Source: Bartonella machadoae (GTDB taxonomy: Bacteria; Pseudomonadota; Alphaproteobacteria; Rhizobiales; Rhizobiaceae). Taken from it: a DNA stretch of 64,000 nucleotides. The stretch spans positions 1,632,501 through 1,696,500 of the forward strand of contig NZ_CP087114.1 in the NCBI RefSeq assembly GCF_022559585.1, in the 5' to 3' direction. The position numbers and the translations under genes are program-made. Positions 9,340-20,076 of this stretch are shown piece by piece (positions within the stretch are counted from its first letter, which is position 1; each line of letters begins with the position of its first letter). The notes under the pieces are model-generated. The model was not told the DNA's origin. It ran no database searches and worked only from the letters and a program-made list of their open reading frames with translations.

Positions 9340-9842
9340 TCAACATTTTTGTTGCAAAATTAACAAAATAAACATGAAAGAAATTAAGAATAAAACACAT
9401 ACAACACCATCATTACTTGCTACGCGTAACCAATAATGCGCATTATTCTCAACATATAAAATTCTTAACTTCACAGCACCTAAAAATGATATCTTTGATA
9501 GAATGGAGACCCCTCATGATGAACACAAAATTGAACCTTCTCAACAACTCCTTTAAGAATGAGAAGCTTTTATCAATATACACCTCACCATAAGGCACCA
9601 GAAAACAAAAAACTTGCTTACCATTATATATCACAGCCGCACACAGCAAAAACTCTCCATAGTGTATCAAAAAAAAAGCATTTTATTTCAAAAGGTAGCT
9701 TTTATGATAAACTCCGTCTAAACTGTTCATGATTTTACGCGTAATAAACACTCTTTTGCATTTTCTCCGCATATCATAAGAACCTATACGCAACAATCAT
9801 TAAGAAACTTCATGCCTCATTGACTCGAGAGAGGATTTTAAA
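9340..9842. other. Intergenic region upstream of alr and fpr (divergent promoters)
   Basis: About 500 AT-rich bases between the divergently transcribed fpr and alr genes. It probably contains both promoters. A 73-codon minus-strand frame (9449-9670) resembles nothing I know and is not called. Confidence 0.5.
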
Positions 9843-10961
9843 ATGAATCAATTCATAAATGATGAAACAAATGCATTATTTCCTTCTACAGCTGTGGCAA
9901 CCATTAATGTGAGTGCTATTGTTGCAAATTATACAACGTTATCCCAACGTGTTTCTCCCACTGAATGCTCTGCGGTTGTGAAAGCAAATGCCTATGGGTT
10001 GGGTGTTAACAAAATTGCTCCTGCGCTTTATCAGGCTGGATGCCGCACTTTTTTTGTTGCCAAAACCGAAGAAGCGCTGCATTTAAAAACCATATTACCA
10101 TCAAATGTCACGATTATTGTTCTAAACGGAATTCCACACAAGACAGAAGAAATGGTAGCTGAAGCAGGAATTATTCCTGTTCTGAATTCTTGGAATGCAC
10201 TCGAAGAGTGGCAAACAGTCTGTCAAAAAAAGGATAAAAGATTTCCCGCCATTGTGCAGATTGATACCAATATGAACCGTTTAGGACTTGATAAAAAAGA
10301 GGTACAAAAACTCATCAAACACCCGACAATTTTTGAAAAAGCAGAAATAAAATATATTCTCAGTCACCTCTCTAATGGAGAGGATAACACGCATTTATCC
10401 AATTATACACAATTGGCTACTTTCAAAACTATTCTTGCACAATTGCCTGCTTGCAAAGTTTCCTTTGCTAATTCTGGAGGTATTTTTCTTGGCAATGATT
10501 TTTATTTTGACCTTGTTCGTCCAGGCATAGCACTTTACGGAGTTGATCCCCGTGGAAAACGTTCAACGCCTCTTAAACCTGTTTTAAAGCTTGAGGCCCA
10601 AGTTCTTCAAAGCCGCACTGTTGAAGCAGGATGCGCCGTTGGGTATGGAGAAACTTTCATTACCCATAGACCAAGCACGCTTATCACTGTTTCTATCGGC
10701 TATGCCGATGGCTTGCCACGCATTCTTTCTAATAAAGGGAGTGTTTATTTTAACGGAAACAAGCTTCCTATTGTCGGACGCATTTCTATGGATTCCATCA
10801 TTGTTGATACGACAGATCTCCATACAAAACCTCAAAGAGGTGATTGGATAGAACTGATTGGCGCGCATCAAACCCTTGAAACACTCTCGACAGATGCCGA
10901 CACTATCCCCAACGAAATTCTAACTTCTTTAGGTTCACGCTATAAACGCATTTACATTTAG
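9843..10961 (+). CDS. alr: Alanine racemase
   Basis: Interconverts L- and D-alanine for peptidoglycan synthesis. The 372-residue PLP enzyme has AVVKANAYGLG (PLP lysine) near the N-terminus, IDTNMNRLGL, FANSGG, RPGIALYG, the catalytic tyrosine region GYGETF, and the C-terminal GRISMDSIIVD. ATG follows GAGAGGAT. It faces gcvP; the junction contains a duplicated block (next entries). Confidence 0.92.
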   Translation: MNQFINDETNALFPSTAVATINVSAIVANYTTLSQRVSPTECSAVVKANAYGLGVNKIAPALYQAGCRTFFVAKTEEALHLKTILPSNVTIIVLNGIPHKTEEMVAEAGIIPVLNSWNALEEWQTVCQKKDKRFPAIVQIDTNMNRLGLDKKEVQKLIKHPTIFEKAEIKYILSHLSNGEDNTHLSNYTQLATFKTILAQLPACKVSFANSGGIFLGNDFYFDLVRPGIALYGVDPRGKRSTPLKPVLKLEAQVLQSRTVEAGCAVGYGETFITHRPSTLITVSIGYADGLPRILSNKGSVYFNGNKLPIVGRISMDSIIVDTTDLHTKPQRGDWIELIGAHQTLETLSTDADTIPNEILTSLGSRYKRIYI

Positions 10962-10975
10962 CATGCTTTAAAGAA

Positions 10976-11321
10976 AGTAATGATAACCATCATTTGAGAA
11001 GATGATATTGTACACCCTTTTAAGGAATTTCTTCATGGTGAACAAAGAGGCATTCCCATCCCCCAAACCCTGTCATTCTCTTCATTAAATATTATGCACC
11101 ATGGCGTAAAAAAACAAAGGACACAAATATCATCCATTTTTTAAAGCGTATAGCGCATAAACATAAACAAACTCATAACAAATCCCACACAGAAGGTGTA
11201 GGCTTTTAACATTACCATGATAAATAAATTTAATATATATTTCCTGTGGCGGGCAAGAACAAATAAGCATTCTATCTCCCGCAACATTATCAATATGGAA
11301 AACAGGAGGGTAGTATTTAAA
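10976..11321. repeat. Tandem duplication at the alr/gcvP junction, copy 1
   Basis: The sequence just after alr (from AGTAATGATAACC) through to a decayed copy of the last codons of gcvP (minus strand, [16 protein letters not shown]) recurs 346 bp further on. Copy 1 carries the gcvP end without its stop codon in frame. The copies differ at scattered bases, so this duplication is older than the fpr array. Confidence 0.85.
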
Positions 11322-11960
11322 AGTGATGACAACCACCATTTTAGAAGATGGTATTGTACACCTTTTTAGAAAATTTCTTCATGGTGAACAAAGAGGCATT
11401 CCCCGTACCTCGAACCCTGTCTTCTCTTCATAAGACATTATGCTTAAAAACAAAAACATAAGAAAAATAAAGAGCGCAAATATTATTCATTTTTAAAAGA
11501 TACAAGATATTGATTTATAAAGATAATTTATTGTTTTACCTATTGAATGAGACCCCCAAATATTGTCAGATTCTCTCATCTCAAATTCTCTTATGTTGAA
11601 TCAATCAAAACTATGTTTCTGCACGCCATAAGCGGGGCTGTCATGTGGATAAAAACTCTAAAGAAAGGAGCAAAAATGCCTCTTATGAATCGTCTAAATA
11701 GCAAGAGCTGTCGCAACATTGGGGGTTGGCAAAGAGTATGATGATGCCGGCTTATATAGCGCATAAACATAAACAAACCAAGAAAAACGAATATCAATCA
11801 ATAATAAAGCCCACACATTTTGTGTAGGCTTTTGACGTTACCATGATAAATAAATTTAATATGTATTTCCCAATGGCGGGCAAGAACAAATAAGCATTCT
11901 ATCTCCCGCAACATTATCAATACGAGAAACAGGAGGCCAATATTTATTTGCTGGATCAAG
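11322..11960. repeat. Tandem duplication at the alr/gcvP junction, copy 2 (interrupted)
   Basis: Second copy of the preceding block. It contains the same alr-downstream sequence and the true end of gcvP, but is about 281 bp longer because an integrase-remnant element sits inside it. Copy 1 shows the uninterrupted form, which gives the element's limits. Confidence 0.85.
11505..11757 (+). mobile_element. Integrase-remnant element, copy B
   Basis: Starts ATATTGATTTATAAAGATAA, has the shared leader and RBS AAAGAAAGGAG, then ATGCCTCTTATGAATCG and a frameshifted N-terminus. It breaks off at GATGCCGGCTT, where the sequence rejoins the gcvP-end duplication. Comparison with the uninterrupted copy at 11140-11165 places the left edge near 11505 and the right edge near 11755. 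Confidence 0.75.
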
Positions 11961-14660
11961 AGAGGAATGAGGGAAGGCAGCTTCTTGTCGCGAATAAGGT
12001 CGTTCCCAAGCGTCATCTACCGTATCTATCAATGTATGTGGCGCATTAACCAATGGATTATCCTCTTTGGGCCAAACACCTTCACCAACTTTTTTAGCTT
12101 CTTCAGCAATCAAAAGCAAAGCATCACAAAAACGATCAATCTCTACTTTTGGTTCTGATTCCGTTGGCTCAATCATCAAAGTACCAGGAACAGGAAAAGA
12201 CATTGTTGGTGCGTGAAACCCGTAATCAATCAAGCGTTTTGCAATATCATCAACACTCACCCCATACTGGTCTTTCAATATGCGGGTATCAACAATACAT
12301 TCATGCGCAACACGTCCATGCTTTCCTCGATAAAGAATAGCATAAGCCTTTGAAAGGCGCGCAGCAATATAATTGGCATTCAAAATTGCTGTTTGTGTTG
12401 CATATTTCAATCCATCAGCCCCCATCATACGAATATACATCCAGGTGATCACAAGAATAGAGGCACTTCCATAAGGAGCAGCCGAAACAGCATGCGTTGT
12501 CCCCTCTTGTTCATGACCTGGTAAAAATGGTTTGAGGTGTTCTGCGACACCAATCGGCCCCACACCAGGACCACCACCACCATGGGGAATAGCAAAGGTT
12601 TTATGAAGGTTCATATGACAAACATCCGCCCCAATATCTGCCGGACGCGCAAGCCCAACAAGTGCATTGAGATTAGCACCATCAAAATAAACTTGCCCTC
12701 CATTTTCATGGATAACAGAGCAAATATCCTTAATACTTTCCTCATAAACACCATGGGTTGAAGGATAAGTGATCATCAAAGCTGCTAAGCGATCCTTATG
12801 CAATTGTGCTTTCATTTTGAGATCATCAACATCAACATCGCCATCACTCAAACATTTCACCACAATCACTTCCATCCCCGCCATATGCGCAGAAGCAGGA
12901 TTGGTACCATGCGCAGATGCGGGAATAAGACAAACTGTACGTTGCTGTTCTCCTCGCGATTGGTGATATCTGCGAATTGCCAACAGCCCCGCATATTCAC
13001 CTTGAGCACCAGAATTTGGCTGAAAAGAAACTTGCGCAAACCCTGTAATTTCACACAACCACGCATTCAATTGATCTATCATTTCCCTATAACCCATTGC
13101 ATCCTCTCTGGGCACAAAGGGATGGATATTAGCAACCGTAGACCAACTTACAGGCATCAATTCCGCTGCCGCATTAAGCTTCATTGTGCAAGAACCAAGC
13201 GGTATCATTGCCCGATCCAAGGCCAAATCCTTATCTGACAAACGACGCAAAAAGCGCATCATCTCTGTCTCTGAGTGAACGGCATGAAAAAAGGGCTGTG
13301 AAAGAAAAGCACCATCACGCCCTTTCCCTAAAAGGCGTGAAGAAACTTGATCGACCAATTTTGCACCAAAAAGCTCTGCCAAAGCTTGAGCATCTTCTTC
13401 TGTTGATAACTCATCAAAATTGATGACAATTCTGTCATCATCCAGAAGACGAACAAGACGCCCACCAGCTTTTGCTTGACGTGCAATCTCTTGGGCTCTT
13501 CCTTTAATAAAAATGCTGACACAATCAAAAAAGTTTTCCCCTTCAACATGAACGCCTGCTGCTTCTAAACCAGCAACAAAACGGCATGTTAAAAGATGAA
13601 TCCGTTGGGCAATTTCCTGTAAGCCTTGTGGACCATGCCAAACAGCATAAGCTGTTGCCATATTTGCCAACAGAGCTTGTGCTGTACAAATATTCGACGT
13701 CGCTTTATCGCGTCGAATATGCTGTTCACGCGTTTGCAATGCTAAGCGAAAACCAACGCGCCCTTTTGTATCAACGGATTGACCAACAATCCGCCCTGGA
13801 ATAAGGCGTGTTAGCGCATCACTGACCGCAAGATAACCAGCATGTGGACCACCAAATCCCATCGGAACACCATAACGCTGCATAGAGCCAACAACAATAT
13901 CCGCCCCCCATTGCGCAGGTGGTTCCATAAGGGTGAGCGCCAAAGGATCCGCCACAACAATCACCAGAACACCTTTTGCCTTTGCCTCTTTAATGACTTC
14001 ACTATAATCGTTAAAAAAGCCTTTTGTATCTGGCCAAGACAAAACAATTGCCGCTGTATTAGAACAAATTTCACCATCTTGGTTCATTTGAATCCCTTGT
14101 GTTTCAGCACGTGTTTGTGCCACACTCAAAGTTTGAGGATGCAAAAGACTGTGAAGAGAAATCTTTGTTTTTTTCTCACGAGCAAAGCGTACCGCTACCG
14201 CAACAGCTTCAGCTAACGCCGTTGCTTCATCGAGAAGTGAAGCGGCTGCAACAGGCAAACCAGTAAGTTCACTCACCAATGTCTGAAAATAAAAGAGAAG
14301 TTCCAAACGACCTTGGCTAATTTCTGCCTGATAGGGTGTATAAGCGGTATACCAAGCGGGATTTTCAAAAAGATTTCGCAAAATAACCGGAGGCACAAAA
14401 GTTCCGTGATATCCCTGCCCAATAAAACTTTTATGCACATGGTTACGCCCCATCATTTTGGCGAGTTCTTCCAAGGCCTGCCCTTCACTTGCTGCCTTTG
14501 GTAGATTAAGCGAACGCCCTAAATGGATAGAATGGGGAACCGCCTGAGAAACGAGCGTATCAATACAATCAACCCCTAAAACATCAAGCATTTTTTGCAT
14601 TTCATCGGGACGAAGTCCAATATGGCGAGAAAAAAAATGACGCTCTAACATAACACTCAT
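11856..14660 (-). CDS. gcvP: Glycine dehydrogenase (decarboxylating), P protein of the glycine cleavage system
   Basis: PLP-dependent decarboxylation of glycine with transfer of aminomethyl to lipoyl-GcvH. The 934-residue protein has the expected two-half architecture and includes the PLP-lysine region [33 protein letters not shown], and the conserved end [17 protein letters not shown]. Full family length. The ATG overlaps the gcvH stop as ATGA, showing translational coupling; a second ATG three codons later (MLERHF) is possible. It is the last gene of the riboswitch-controlled operon. Confidence 0.95.
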   Translation of the reverse strand: MSVMLERHFFSRHIGLRPDEMQKMLDVLGVDCIDTLVSQAVPHSIHLGRSLNLPKAASEGQALEELAKMMGRNHVHKSFIGQGYHGTFVPPVILRNLFENPAWYTAYTPYQAEISQGRLELLFYFQTLVSELTGLPVAAASLLDEATALAEAVAVAVRFAREKKTKISLHSLLHPQTLSVAQTRAETQGIQMNQDGEICSNTAAIVLSWPDTKGFFNDYSEVIKEAKAKGVLVIVVADPLALTLMEPPAQWGADIVVGSMQRYGVPMGFGGPHAGYLAVSDALTRLIPGRIVGQSVDTKGRVGFRLALQTREQHIRRDKATSNICTAQALLANMATAYAVWHGPQGLQEIAQRIHLLTCRFVAGLEAAGVHVEGENFFDCVSIFIKGRAQEIARQAKAGGRLVRLLDDDRIVINFDELSTEEDAQALAELFGAKLVDQVSSRLLGKGRDGAFLSQPFFHAVHSETEMMRFLRRLSDKDLALDRAMIPLGSCTMKLNAAAELMPVSWSTVANIHPFVPREDAMGYREMIDQLNAWLCEITGFAQVSFQPNSGAQGEYAGLLAIRRYHQSRGEQQRTVCLIPASAHGTNPASAHMAGMEVIVVKCLSDGDVDVDDLKMKAQLHKDRLAALMITYPSTHGVYEESIKDICSVIHENGGQVYFDGANLNALVGLARPADIGADVCHMNLHKTFAIPHGGGGPGVGPIGVAEHLKPFLPGHEQEGTTHAVSAAPYGSASILVITWMYIRMMGADGLKYATQTAILNANYIAARLSKAYAILYRGKHGRVAHECIVDTRILKDQYGVSVDDIAKRLIDYGFHAPTMSFPVPGTLMIEPTESEPKVEIDRFCDALLLIAEEAKKVGEGVWPKEDNPLVNAPHTLIDTVDDAWERPYSRQEAAFPHSSLDPANKYWPPVSRIDNVAGDRMLICSCPPLGNTY

Positions 14661-15025
14661 CCAATCAGTGCTTTATAAGCAGTCTCATCCAGCAACCCTT
14701 CAAGTTGCGTTTCATCCTGCAATGTCATTTTCCAGAGCCAACCTTCTTTTTCGGCTTTCTGGTTTACCAGTTCAGGGTTATCTGCCAAAGCCTCATTGAT
14801 TTCAACCACTTCACCATCAAGAGGTGCATAAACATCTGAAGCTGCTTTCACCGATTCGACAACAGCAGCAGCATCTCCTTTGGTAAGTTGTGTTCCCTGT
14901 TTTGGCAAATCAACAAAAACCAAATCTCCTAACTGCTCTTGCGCATAATGCGTAATGCCAACAGTAACGACTTGTCCTTCAACATTGAGCCATTCGTGAT
15001 CTTCTGTAAAATAAATTTTAGACAT
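14657..15025 (-). CDS. gcvH: Glycine cleavage system H protein
   Basis: Lipoyl carrier shuttling the aminomethyl group between GcvP and GcvT. The 122-residue protein has YFTEDHEW near its start, GDLVFVDLP, and the lipoylation site in [13 protein letters not shown] (the VKA lysine), then [14 protein letters not shown]. The usual length is about 125 residues. It sits between gcvT and gcvP with 4-bp spacing and 4-bp overlap respectively. Confidence 0.95.
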   Translation of the reverse strand: MSKIYFTEDHEWLNVEGQVVTVGITHYAQEQLGDLVFVDLPKQGTQLTKGDAAAVVESVKAASDVYAPLDGEVVEINEALADNPELVNQKAEKEGWLWKMTLQDETQLEGLLDETAYKALIG

Positions 15026-15031
15026 CAAAAA

Positions 15032-16150
15032 TTATCCTTTAAAATAACGTTGTTCAACAAAAGGAAGTGAATGAACAGACAATGCAATCTTTTTGCCACG
15101 TAGCTCTGTAAAGACTTCCGTTCCCTCAACTTTCCACTCAACAGGAACGTAACCCATTGCTACAGGCCCATCAAAAGAAGGACCAAAACCACCTGAAGTT
15201 ACCACCCCAATCTGCTTGCCCTCATGATCGAAAAGCATCGCACCAGCACGAACAGGTTGACGCGTTTGTGGTTTTAATCCAACACGACACCGCGTAGGCC
15301 CTCTCTCCAGTGCTTCAAGAAAAGCCTTTGCCCCATAAAATTGTGCTTTTTCTCGAACACTTTTAGGAACAGCCCATGTCAGTGCTGCATCAATGGGCGT
15401 TGTATCAGGTGTAATATCATTACCATGCAAGCATAACCCAGCTTCCAACCGAAGACTGTCGCGTGCGGCAAGACCAACCCATTCTACACGAGAATCACTC
15501 AGCAATTTTTCAGCCAATGCATGCGCGTGCCCTATGGGAAGAGCAATTTCAAAACCATCTTCTCCAGTATAACCGGAACGCGTTATAAACCAATCTTGTT
15601 GTGGCTCGAATCCTTGCATAAACAACAACTCATTACCCGGCATCCCAGCATCCGCCATCACCGCTGCTGCTTCTGGACCTTGCAAAGCAAGCAGCACTCT
15701 TTCAAGAGCAATAACTTGACAGTCAAAACCAACCGCTCGCTTTTCAAGCTCTTCAAAATCAGCCTGTGCATTTCCAGCATTAGCAACCAGCATAAAACGG
15801 TCCTCTGCCAAACGGGTAATGATAAGATCATCAAGAATCCCAGCCTGTTCATTGAGCAAATAATTATAACGAGATTGACCAATTTTTAACAATGCAGCAT
15901 TAATAGGAAAAGCATAGGATAAAAATTCCGCTGCTTGTGGTCCTTCAACGGCAATTAATTTCATATGAGAAATATCAAAAAGCCCTGCATGTGCACGTGT
16001 GTGGAGATGCTCTTTCATAACCCCAAGAGGATAAGTTAAAGGCATTTTCCAACCAGCAAAAGCACCAAATTTTGCTTCTGCCTCTTCGTGCAATTGATGT
16101 AAAGGAAGCATTTTTAAAGAAGATGTTTCAAATTCTTGTGATGTACCCAT
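15032..16150 (-). CDS. gcvT: Aminomethyltransferase, T protein of the glycine cleavage system
   Basis: Transfers the methylene group to tetrahydrofolate, releasing ammonia. The 372-residue protein contains AGWKMPL, GLFDISHM, the folate-site region VANAGNAQADFE, RSGYTGEDGFEI, and GLAARDSLRLEAGLCLHGND, as in all GcvT enzymes. ATG at 16150 is chosen for the GGAG upstream; the frame is open to 16201 into the riboswitch. First gene of gcvT-gcvH-gcvP. Confidence 0.94.
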   Translation of the reverse strand: MGTSQEFETSSLKMLPLHQLHEEAEAKFGAFAGWKMPLTYPLGVMKEHLHTRAHAGLFDISHMKLIAVEGPQAAEFLSYAFPINAALLKIGQSRYNYLLNEQAGILDDLIITRLAEDRFMLVANAGNAQADFEELEKRAVGFDCQVIALERVLLALQGPEAAAVMADAGMPGNELLFMQGFEPQQDWFITRSGYTGEDGFEIALPIGHAHALAEKLLSDSRVEWVGLAARDSLRLEAGLCLHGNDITPDTTPIDAALTWAVPKSVREKAQFYGAKAFLEALERGPTRCRVGLKPQTRQPVRAGAMLFDHEGKQIGVVTSGGFGPSFDGPVAMGYVPVEWKVEGTEVFTELRGKKIALSVHSLPFVEQRYFKG

Positions 16151-16194
16151 AATATCTCCAAAGTCGCACTTAACGCCCACACAATATGGCCGCC

Positions 16195-16390
16195 TCCGCA
16201 CCCTTCTGTTACGAACCTGAGAGACTCGCGAAAAGACCTTTCGCTTACACCTTCGGCGCGGGTCTTCCCGACTTTCCAGATTTGCCTTAGTTCTTTTACG
16301 GTCCTAGAGCCTGAGAGATTATGGGCTGTTTTCCCCTTCGGCGGCAGGTGCGAAAGTTTGCAGTCTGCACTCTCCCGCAAAAGAATGAAA
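16195..16390 (-). promoter_or_regulatory. Tandem glycine riboswitch (two aptamers) controlling gcvTHP
   Basis: On the minus strand two glycine aptamers follow each other. The first starts GCGGGAGAGTGC and has CCGCCGAAGGGG and ATCTCTCAGGCTC. The second has GCGCCGAAGGTGTAAGCGAAA and AGTCTCTCAGGTTC. These are the standard conserved cores of the gcvT RNA family, which binds glycine and usually switches the operon on. The second aptamer ends about 50 nt before the gcvT start, leaving room for an expression platform that masks the RBS. Confidence 0.93.
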
Positions 16391-16965
16391 GAAACGACAA
16401 TGTTCTTTCTGACATATTTCTACCTATAACCTATCTTTGTTACACTGTCATCAGGAAAGTGATGGGCTTAGCCTCATTTTTTAACTTGCATAGATTGTTT
16501 TAAAAGATTTATAATGGTTGCAAAAGCACACTGTAAAGGTTGTCAATTGGAAACAGTTCTTCATTCAACAAATTAGGATATCACTTTTTTTCATATCCGT
16601 AATAACAACCTGAAAACAACCATTGATCACGAAAACAGTCTTTTGAATATTATGAAAAGTAGATGGCCGCTCTTTAAGAAAGTAAGGAGATGAATTACAT
16701 AAGGGCTGTCAATAAAGATAGAGCTTGAAAAAGTGCAAAATATCAAGCATTCAAAAGGATTGCAAAACAATACCCTCTTTTACGCAACTGTAACCCTCAC
16801 AATGGAGTTTCATATCTTTTAAGAGTAAAGATTTTGAATGTTTAATCATCATTTTAACGCATAAGGGATTGTTTTTTTTCTCTCTTAATTTTTTGTCTCT
16901 CAATAGTGTCATAAATTGCAGCTATTGACATACCAAACTTCAACAACAAGGGTTATAAGATACTT
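16391..16965. other. Intergenic region, divergent promoters of gcvTHP and the Lon-domain gene
   Basis: About 575 AT-rich bases upstream of both the glycine riboswitch (minus strand) and the following plus-strand gene. No gene, remnant or repeat is recognised. Confidence 0.5.
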
Positions 16966-17628
16966 ATGAAAGCGGGCAATGTCCATTACAACGACGAAAA
17001 TGATCTACCAAAGCAAATTGCTCTTTTTCCTTTAGAAGGAGCACTTTTACTACCAGGTGGTTTTTTATCACTCAATATTTTTGAACCAGAGATGCTTGAG
17101 ATGGTTGAAAATATTATGGTCTCCAATCGTTTATTAGGAATCATTCAGCCGCTCCCATCTGAGACAGACCATTTCTCCACACCACTTTACAAAATAGGCT
17201 GTATAGGGCGTATTACCAACTACAATGAAATGGGGAACGGGCATCTTTTCATTATATTACAAGGGGTTTGTCGCTTTACCTTAGAACAAGAATTGATGAG
17301 TGCAACCCCTTATCGAACTGCTCTTATCCAACCAAACATACAAGATTTAGAAGAGCCCAATATTACAGAAAATATTAACCGAGAAAGCCTCCTCGACATC
17401 GTTGAAAAATATCTTACCATCCATGAAATAGAATATAATTGGAACAGTATCATGCAAGCCCCCACACCTCTCTTAGTTAATGCTTTTTCAGCCCTCATCC
17501 CCTTTACACCGGCAGAAAAGCAAGCTCTATTGGAGGCTCCAGATATTGACATTCGCGCTCAAACTCTTCTTGCTTTAACAGAACGCTCCCTTATGAAACA
17601 AACAGGGACTCAATACCATTTAAACTAA
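16966..17628 (+). CDS. Lon substrate-binding (LON) domain protein, peptidase S16-like
   Basis: A 220-residue protein that is the N-terminal LON domain alone, without AAA or protease domains. [15 protein letters not shown] and [13 protein letters not shown] match the domain start, and [20 protein letters not shown] the central beta segment. Stand-alone LON proteins are conserved across alphaproteobacteria, often next to the Trm112-like gene as here (13-bp gap). The function is not known in detail; a protein-binding role is inferred. Confidence 0.85.
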   Translation: MKAGNVHYNDENDLPKQIALFPLEGALLLPGGFLSLNIFEPEMLEMVENIMVSNRLLGIIQPLPSETDHFSTPLYKIGCIGRITNYNEMGNGHLFIILQGVCRFTLEQELMSATPYRTALIQPNIQDLEEPNITENINRESLLDIVEKYLTIHEIEYNWNSIMQAPTPLLVNAFSALIPFTPAEKQALLEAPDIDIRAQTLLALTERSLMKQTGTQYHLN

Positions 17629-17641
17629 TGAATGCGAAAAC

Positions 17642-17848
17642 ATGAAAAAAATGATCACCGACCCTAAAATGCTCGAATTACTGGTTTGCCCAATCACAGG
17701 CGGAACACTCTCTTTAGACAGAGAAGCACAAGAATTAATTTCACTCAAAGCAAATCTTGCCTATCCTATTCGTGATGGCATTCCCATTATGCTTGCCTCA
17801 GAAGCGCGCCCTTTACAGGATAATGAAAAAGCAACCTATAAAAAATAA
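17642..17848 (+). CDS. Trm112 family protein (YcaR-like)
   Basis: A 68-residue small protein with the family signature [16 protein letters not shown] and [11 protein letters not shown]. Eukaryotic Trm112 activates methyltransferases; the bacterial homologues are short and of uncertain partner. It is probably co-transcribed with the LON-domain gene. Confidence 0.88.
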   Translation: MKKMITDPKMLELLVCPITGGTLSLDREAQELISLKANLAYPIRDGIPIMLASEARPLQDNEKATYKK

Positions 17849-18419
17849 AGAAGCTTTTTATAGTGATCTGTTATCATTGATTGCTTCATCAAGCTGAATT
17901 CTTTTTTTAACGTCCTTGTCTCACTCTTCGCGCATTCTAAAAAAGTCATTTGGCTAGAGAAGCAATTTAGGGATACCCTAATAGCAGCATTCTCTTTACC
18001 AACGCCCAACGTCTCATCTGCTCTAGATGGTTTCACAAGCAACATATTAACGCCTCATAGGAAAGTTTTTTCCTGTGAGTACAAAAAAATCCTCTTAACC
18101 AAAAGAGAGCATAAGAAACGCATGGGAATTAAAATTTAGAATATAATCAATAACATTGATACCCACAGAAAATCAATTTATCACTCAAAAAGAGATTAAA
18201 TTGATAGAAAAACCGTTAGCAAACAAAATCAAAGCAGCAATGGCTTTTTTTACCCATATTGTCACCCCGTAATATTTTTAAAGGTGCAATAGTCGACTTG
18301 TTTTTGCCAATCATTTCTCATCAAAAAAAGCATGAAGAACAATTGACCAAAATCCCTTCAAAAGAGCGAACCTGCGTTACGACGATTGCACTTTAATGTG
18401 AGAAAGACCAACAAGCAAA
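17849..18419. other. Gene-free stretch upstream of the Brt-like RNA
   Basis: About 570 bases with no supported gene. A minus-strand 69-codon frame overlaps the Trm112 gene end and is not called. The sequence may be a decayed gene, but I cannot identify one. Confidence 0.4.
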
Positions 18420-18464
18420 CTTGCCTTCATTGTGCTTGCCTTCATTGTGCTTGCCTTCATTGTG
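18420..18464. repeat. Three perfect 15-bp tandem repeats
   Basis: CTTGCCTTCATTGTG occurs three times head to tail, directly before the Brt-like RNA region. It could affect promoter spacing for the RNA; that is inference. Confidence 0.85.
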
Positions 18465-18479
18465 ATTGACGATCTCAAG

Positions 18480-18690
18480 AAATTGCCCTATGAGTTAAAT
18501 CAGTGGTTTTGGTCGTATACGCAGCGATCAATAGGGCCTGGAAGCCTGAAAAACTCAAACGCGAAAAATGAACCCGTTTAGCGGGTATCCCGGGATTCCG
18601 GGGGTTCTTGTTATGTCCAAGTGCTCTAAGCACTAAAAGCAAGAAGCTGTTTGAGTTCAGTGCTTCCAGACCCCGGAATACAAATGCGAG
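18480..18690 (+). ncRNA. brt-like: Brt-like Bartonella regulatory RNA (leader of the HTH gene)
   Basis: A roughly 200-nt island of GC-rich, strongly structured sequence in AT-rich DNA. Long-range inverted repeats pair GGAAGC (18540) and ACTCAAAC (18553) with GTTTGAGT (18649) and GCTTCC (18662). Smaller stems lie inside, for example around GCGGGTATCCCGGG, and a palindromic TGCGAGGGCGCTCGCA follows at 18684-18699. Published Bartonella Brt RNAs are 194-203 nt, highly structured, and each sits immediately upstream of an HTH regulator called Trp. Position, size and structure all fit. Ends are approximate. Confidence 0.65.
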
Positions 18691-18716
18691 GGCGCTCGCA
18701 GCCGGTGGGGGATGAA

Positions 18717-19082
18717 GTGCAAACGAAAAATCCACGTTTTAATGATATTTCTATAGGCAAAAAAATTCGCTTTAGAAGAAGCATCATGGGGCTTTCTCAA
18801 AAACAATTAGGCAAGCATTTAGGTGTAACATTTCAACAAATCCAAAAATATGAAAAAGGCTTGAATCGCGTGGGCGCAGGACGTCTACAAGAAATTGCTC
18901 ATATCTTGGAGGTTCCCATTTCCTTCTTTTATGCGGATATCGCAACAAAAAAAGAAGATAGCACATACCACCATGATGAAAAAATAACCAGCAAAGACGA
19001 ATATCAGCTTTTAAAAACTTTCAGAGTCCTCAAACCCGAAAAACAAAAAGCAATCTTGCGATTGGTTTCTGATCTAATGTAA
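18717..19082 (+). CDS. XRE-family HTH transcriptional regulator (Trp-type)
   Basis: A 121-residue DNA-binding protein. The Cro/C1-type helix-turn-helix lies at about residues 15-70 (GKKIRFRRSIMGLSQKQLGK, then VTFQQIQKYEKG...VGAGRLQEIA), followed by VPISFFYAD and a short acidic tail. This is the rhizobial SinR-like type. GTG at 18717 is chosen because GGTGGGGGATGAA precedes it; the frame continues upstream into the structured RNA, where a start is less likely. It directly follows a Brt-like RNA, as in the described Brt/Trp pairs, one of which regulates the adhesin gene badA in B. henselae. Confidence 0.85.
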   Translation: MQTKNPRFNDISIGKKIRFRRSIMGLSQKQLGKHLGVTFQQIQKYEKGLNRVGAGRLQEIAHILEVPISFFYADIATKKEDSTYHHDEKITSKDEYQLLKTFRVLKPEKQKAILRLVSDLM

Positions 19083-19144
19083 AAGAACTATATTTTTTAT
19101 AATTTTAGTGAATCTTTCTTAAATAAACGCTTTTATAATTTATA

Positions 19145-19635
19145 GAATGTTGATTTATAAAGATAATTTACTGTTTTACCTGTTAAATGAGTCCCCCAAT
19201 ATTATAAGATTCTCTCATCTCAAATCCTCTTATATTCAATCAATCAAAACGATGTTTCTGCACGTCATAAGCGGGGCTGTCACGTGGATAGAAAACTCTA
19301 AAGAAAAGAGCAAAATGCCTTTAATGAATCGTCTCAATACCAAGAGCTGTCGCAACATTGGGGGCTGGAAAAGCGTATGATAGTACCGGCTTGTACCTTC
19401 ATAAGCATAAAGATGGTGGTGCTCAGTGGCTTTTACACTATACCATTCACGAGCGGCGTCATGAAATGGGCTTGAGGACTTTAAGAGATGTCTTTTTAAA
19501 ACAAGCGCGTGAATGTGCAACCCAAAGGCATTTTGTTCTTTGTGAGGGGGCGTTCTGTTTTGCATGAGGGTCGTGACCCTATTAAAGAACGTGAGAAACA
19601 AAAGCGTGAGACAATGCGTAATCATTACTGAAACG
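19145..19635 (+). mobile_element. Integrase-remnant element, copy C
   Basis: Conserved left end GTTGATTTATAAAGATAATTT, shared leader, then ATGCCTTTAATGAATCG and decayed P4-type integrase N-terminal sequence (GLYLHKHKDGGAQWL, YTIHERRHEMGL). It is frameshifted near codon 10 and interrupted again in the FVLCEGAFCF region. It ends around ATGCGTAATCATTACTG. Confidence 0.75.
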
Positions 19636-20076
19636 ATTAAATGAAAATTACAAAGTAAAAAGCGGAAACGATACTAAAAAAGCACTGTTCCTTTCATAGT
19701 GCTCTACGAACGAGCACGGAATGAATAAACGAGAAAAACTTTAGCAATACAATGCATGATACAATCATTATACATTGTAAAATGCAACCATCGCAAGAGA
19801 AACAATTGACAGGAGATAAGCACTTCTCTAGATTGAAGCGCTGTTGAGGAAATATTCATATGGCTTAACGTAAAATATTCAAGCTTTTTGAACCCTTAAC
19901 AACCAACAGAATAACAAATGAAAAAATCAATCAACTCCGTATTACTTATAGACAAAAATGAGTGTATACGAAAGTGAGACTTTTGAAACCAACAATATGC
20001 TTTAATATTCCTGGACAACTCGCTGTCTCATAAGGGTTGCCTAAGGAAAGATGGAGAAGGACAGGAGTATGGAAAA
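19636..20076. other. Region upstream of asd
   Basis: About 440 bases without a gene. A hairpin AGCACT...AGTGCT around 19683-19705 is followed by GCTC...GAGC. The asd promoter should lie in the last 150 bases. No remnant recognised. Confidence 0.4.

Noticed and set aside
12149..14504. Several plus-strand frames of 60-150 codons within gcvP
   Set aside because: Antisense shadows of a long well-conserved gene.
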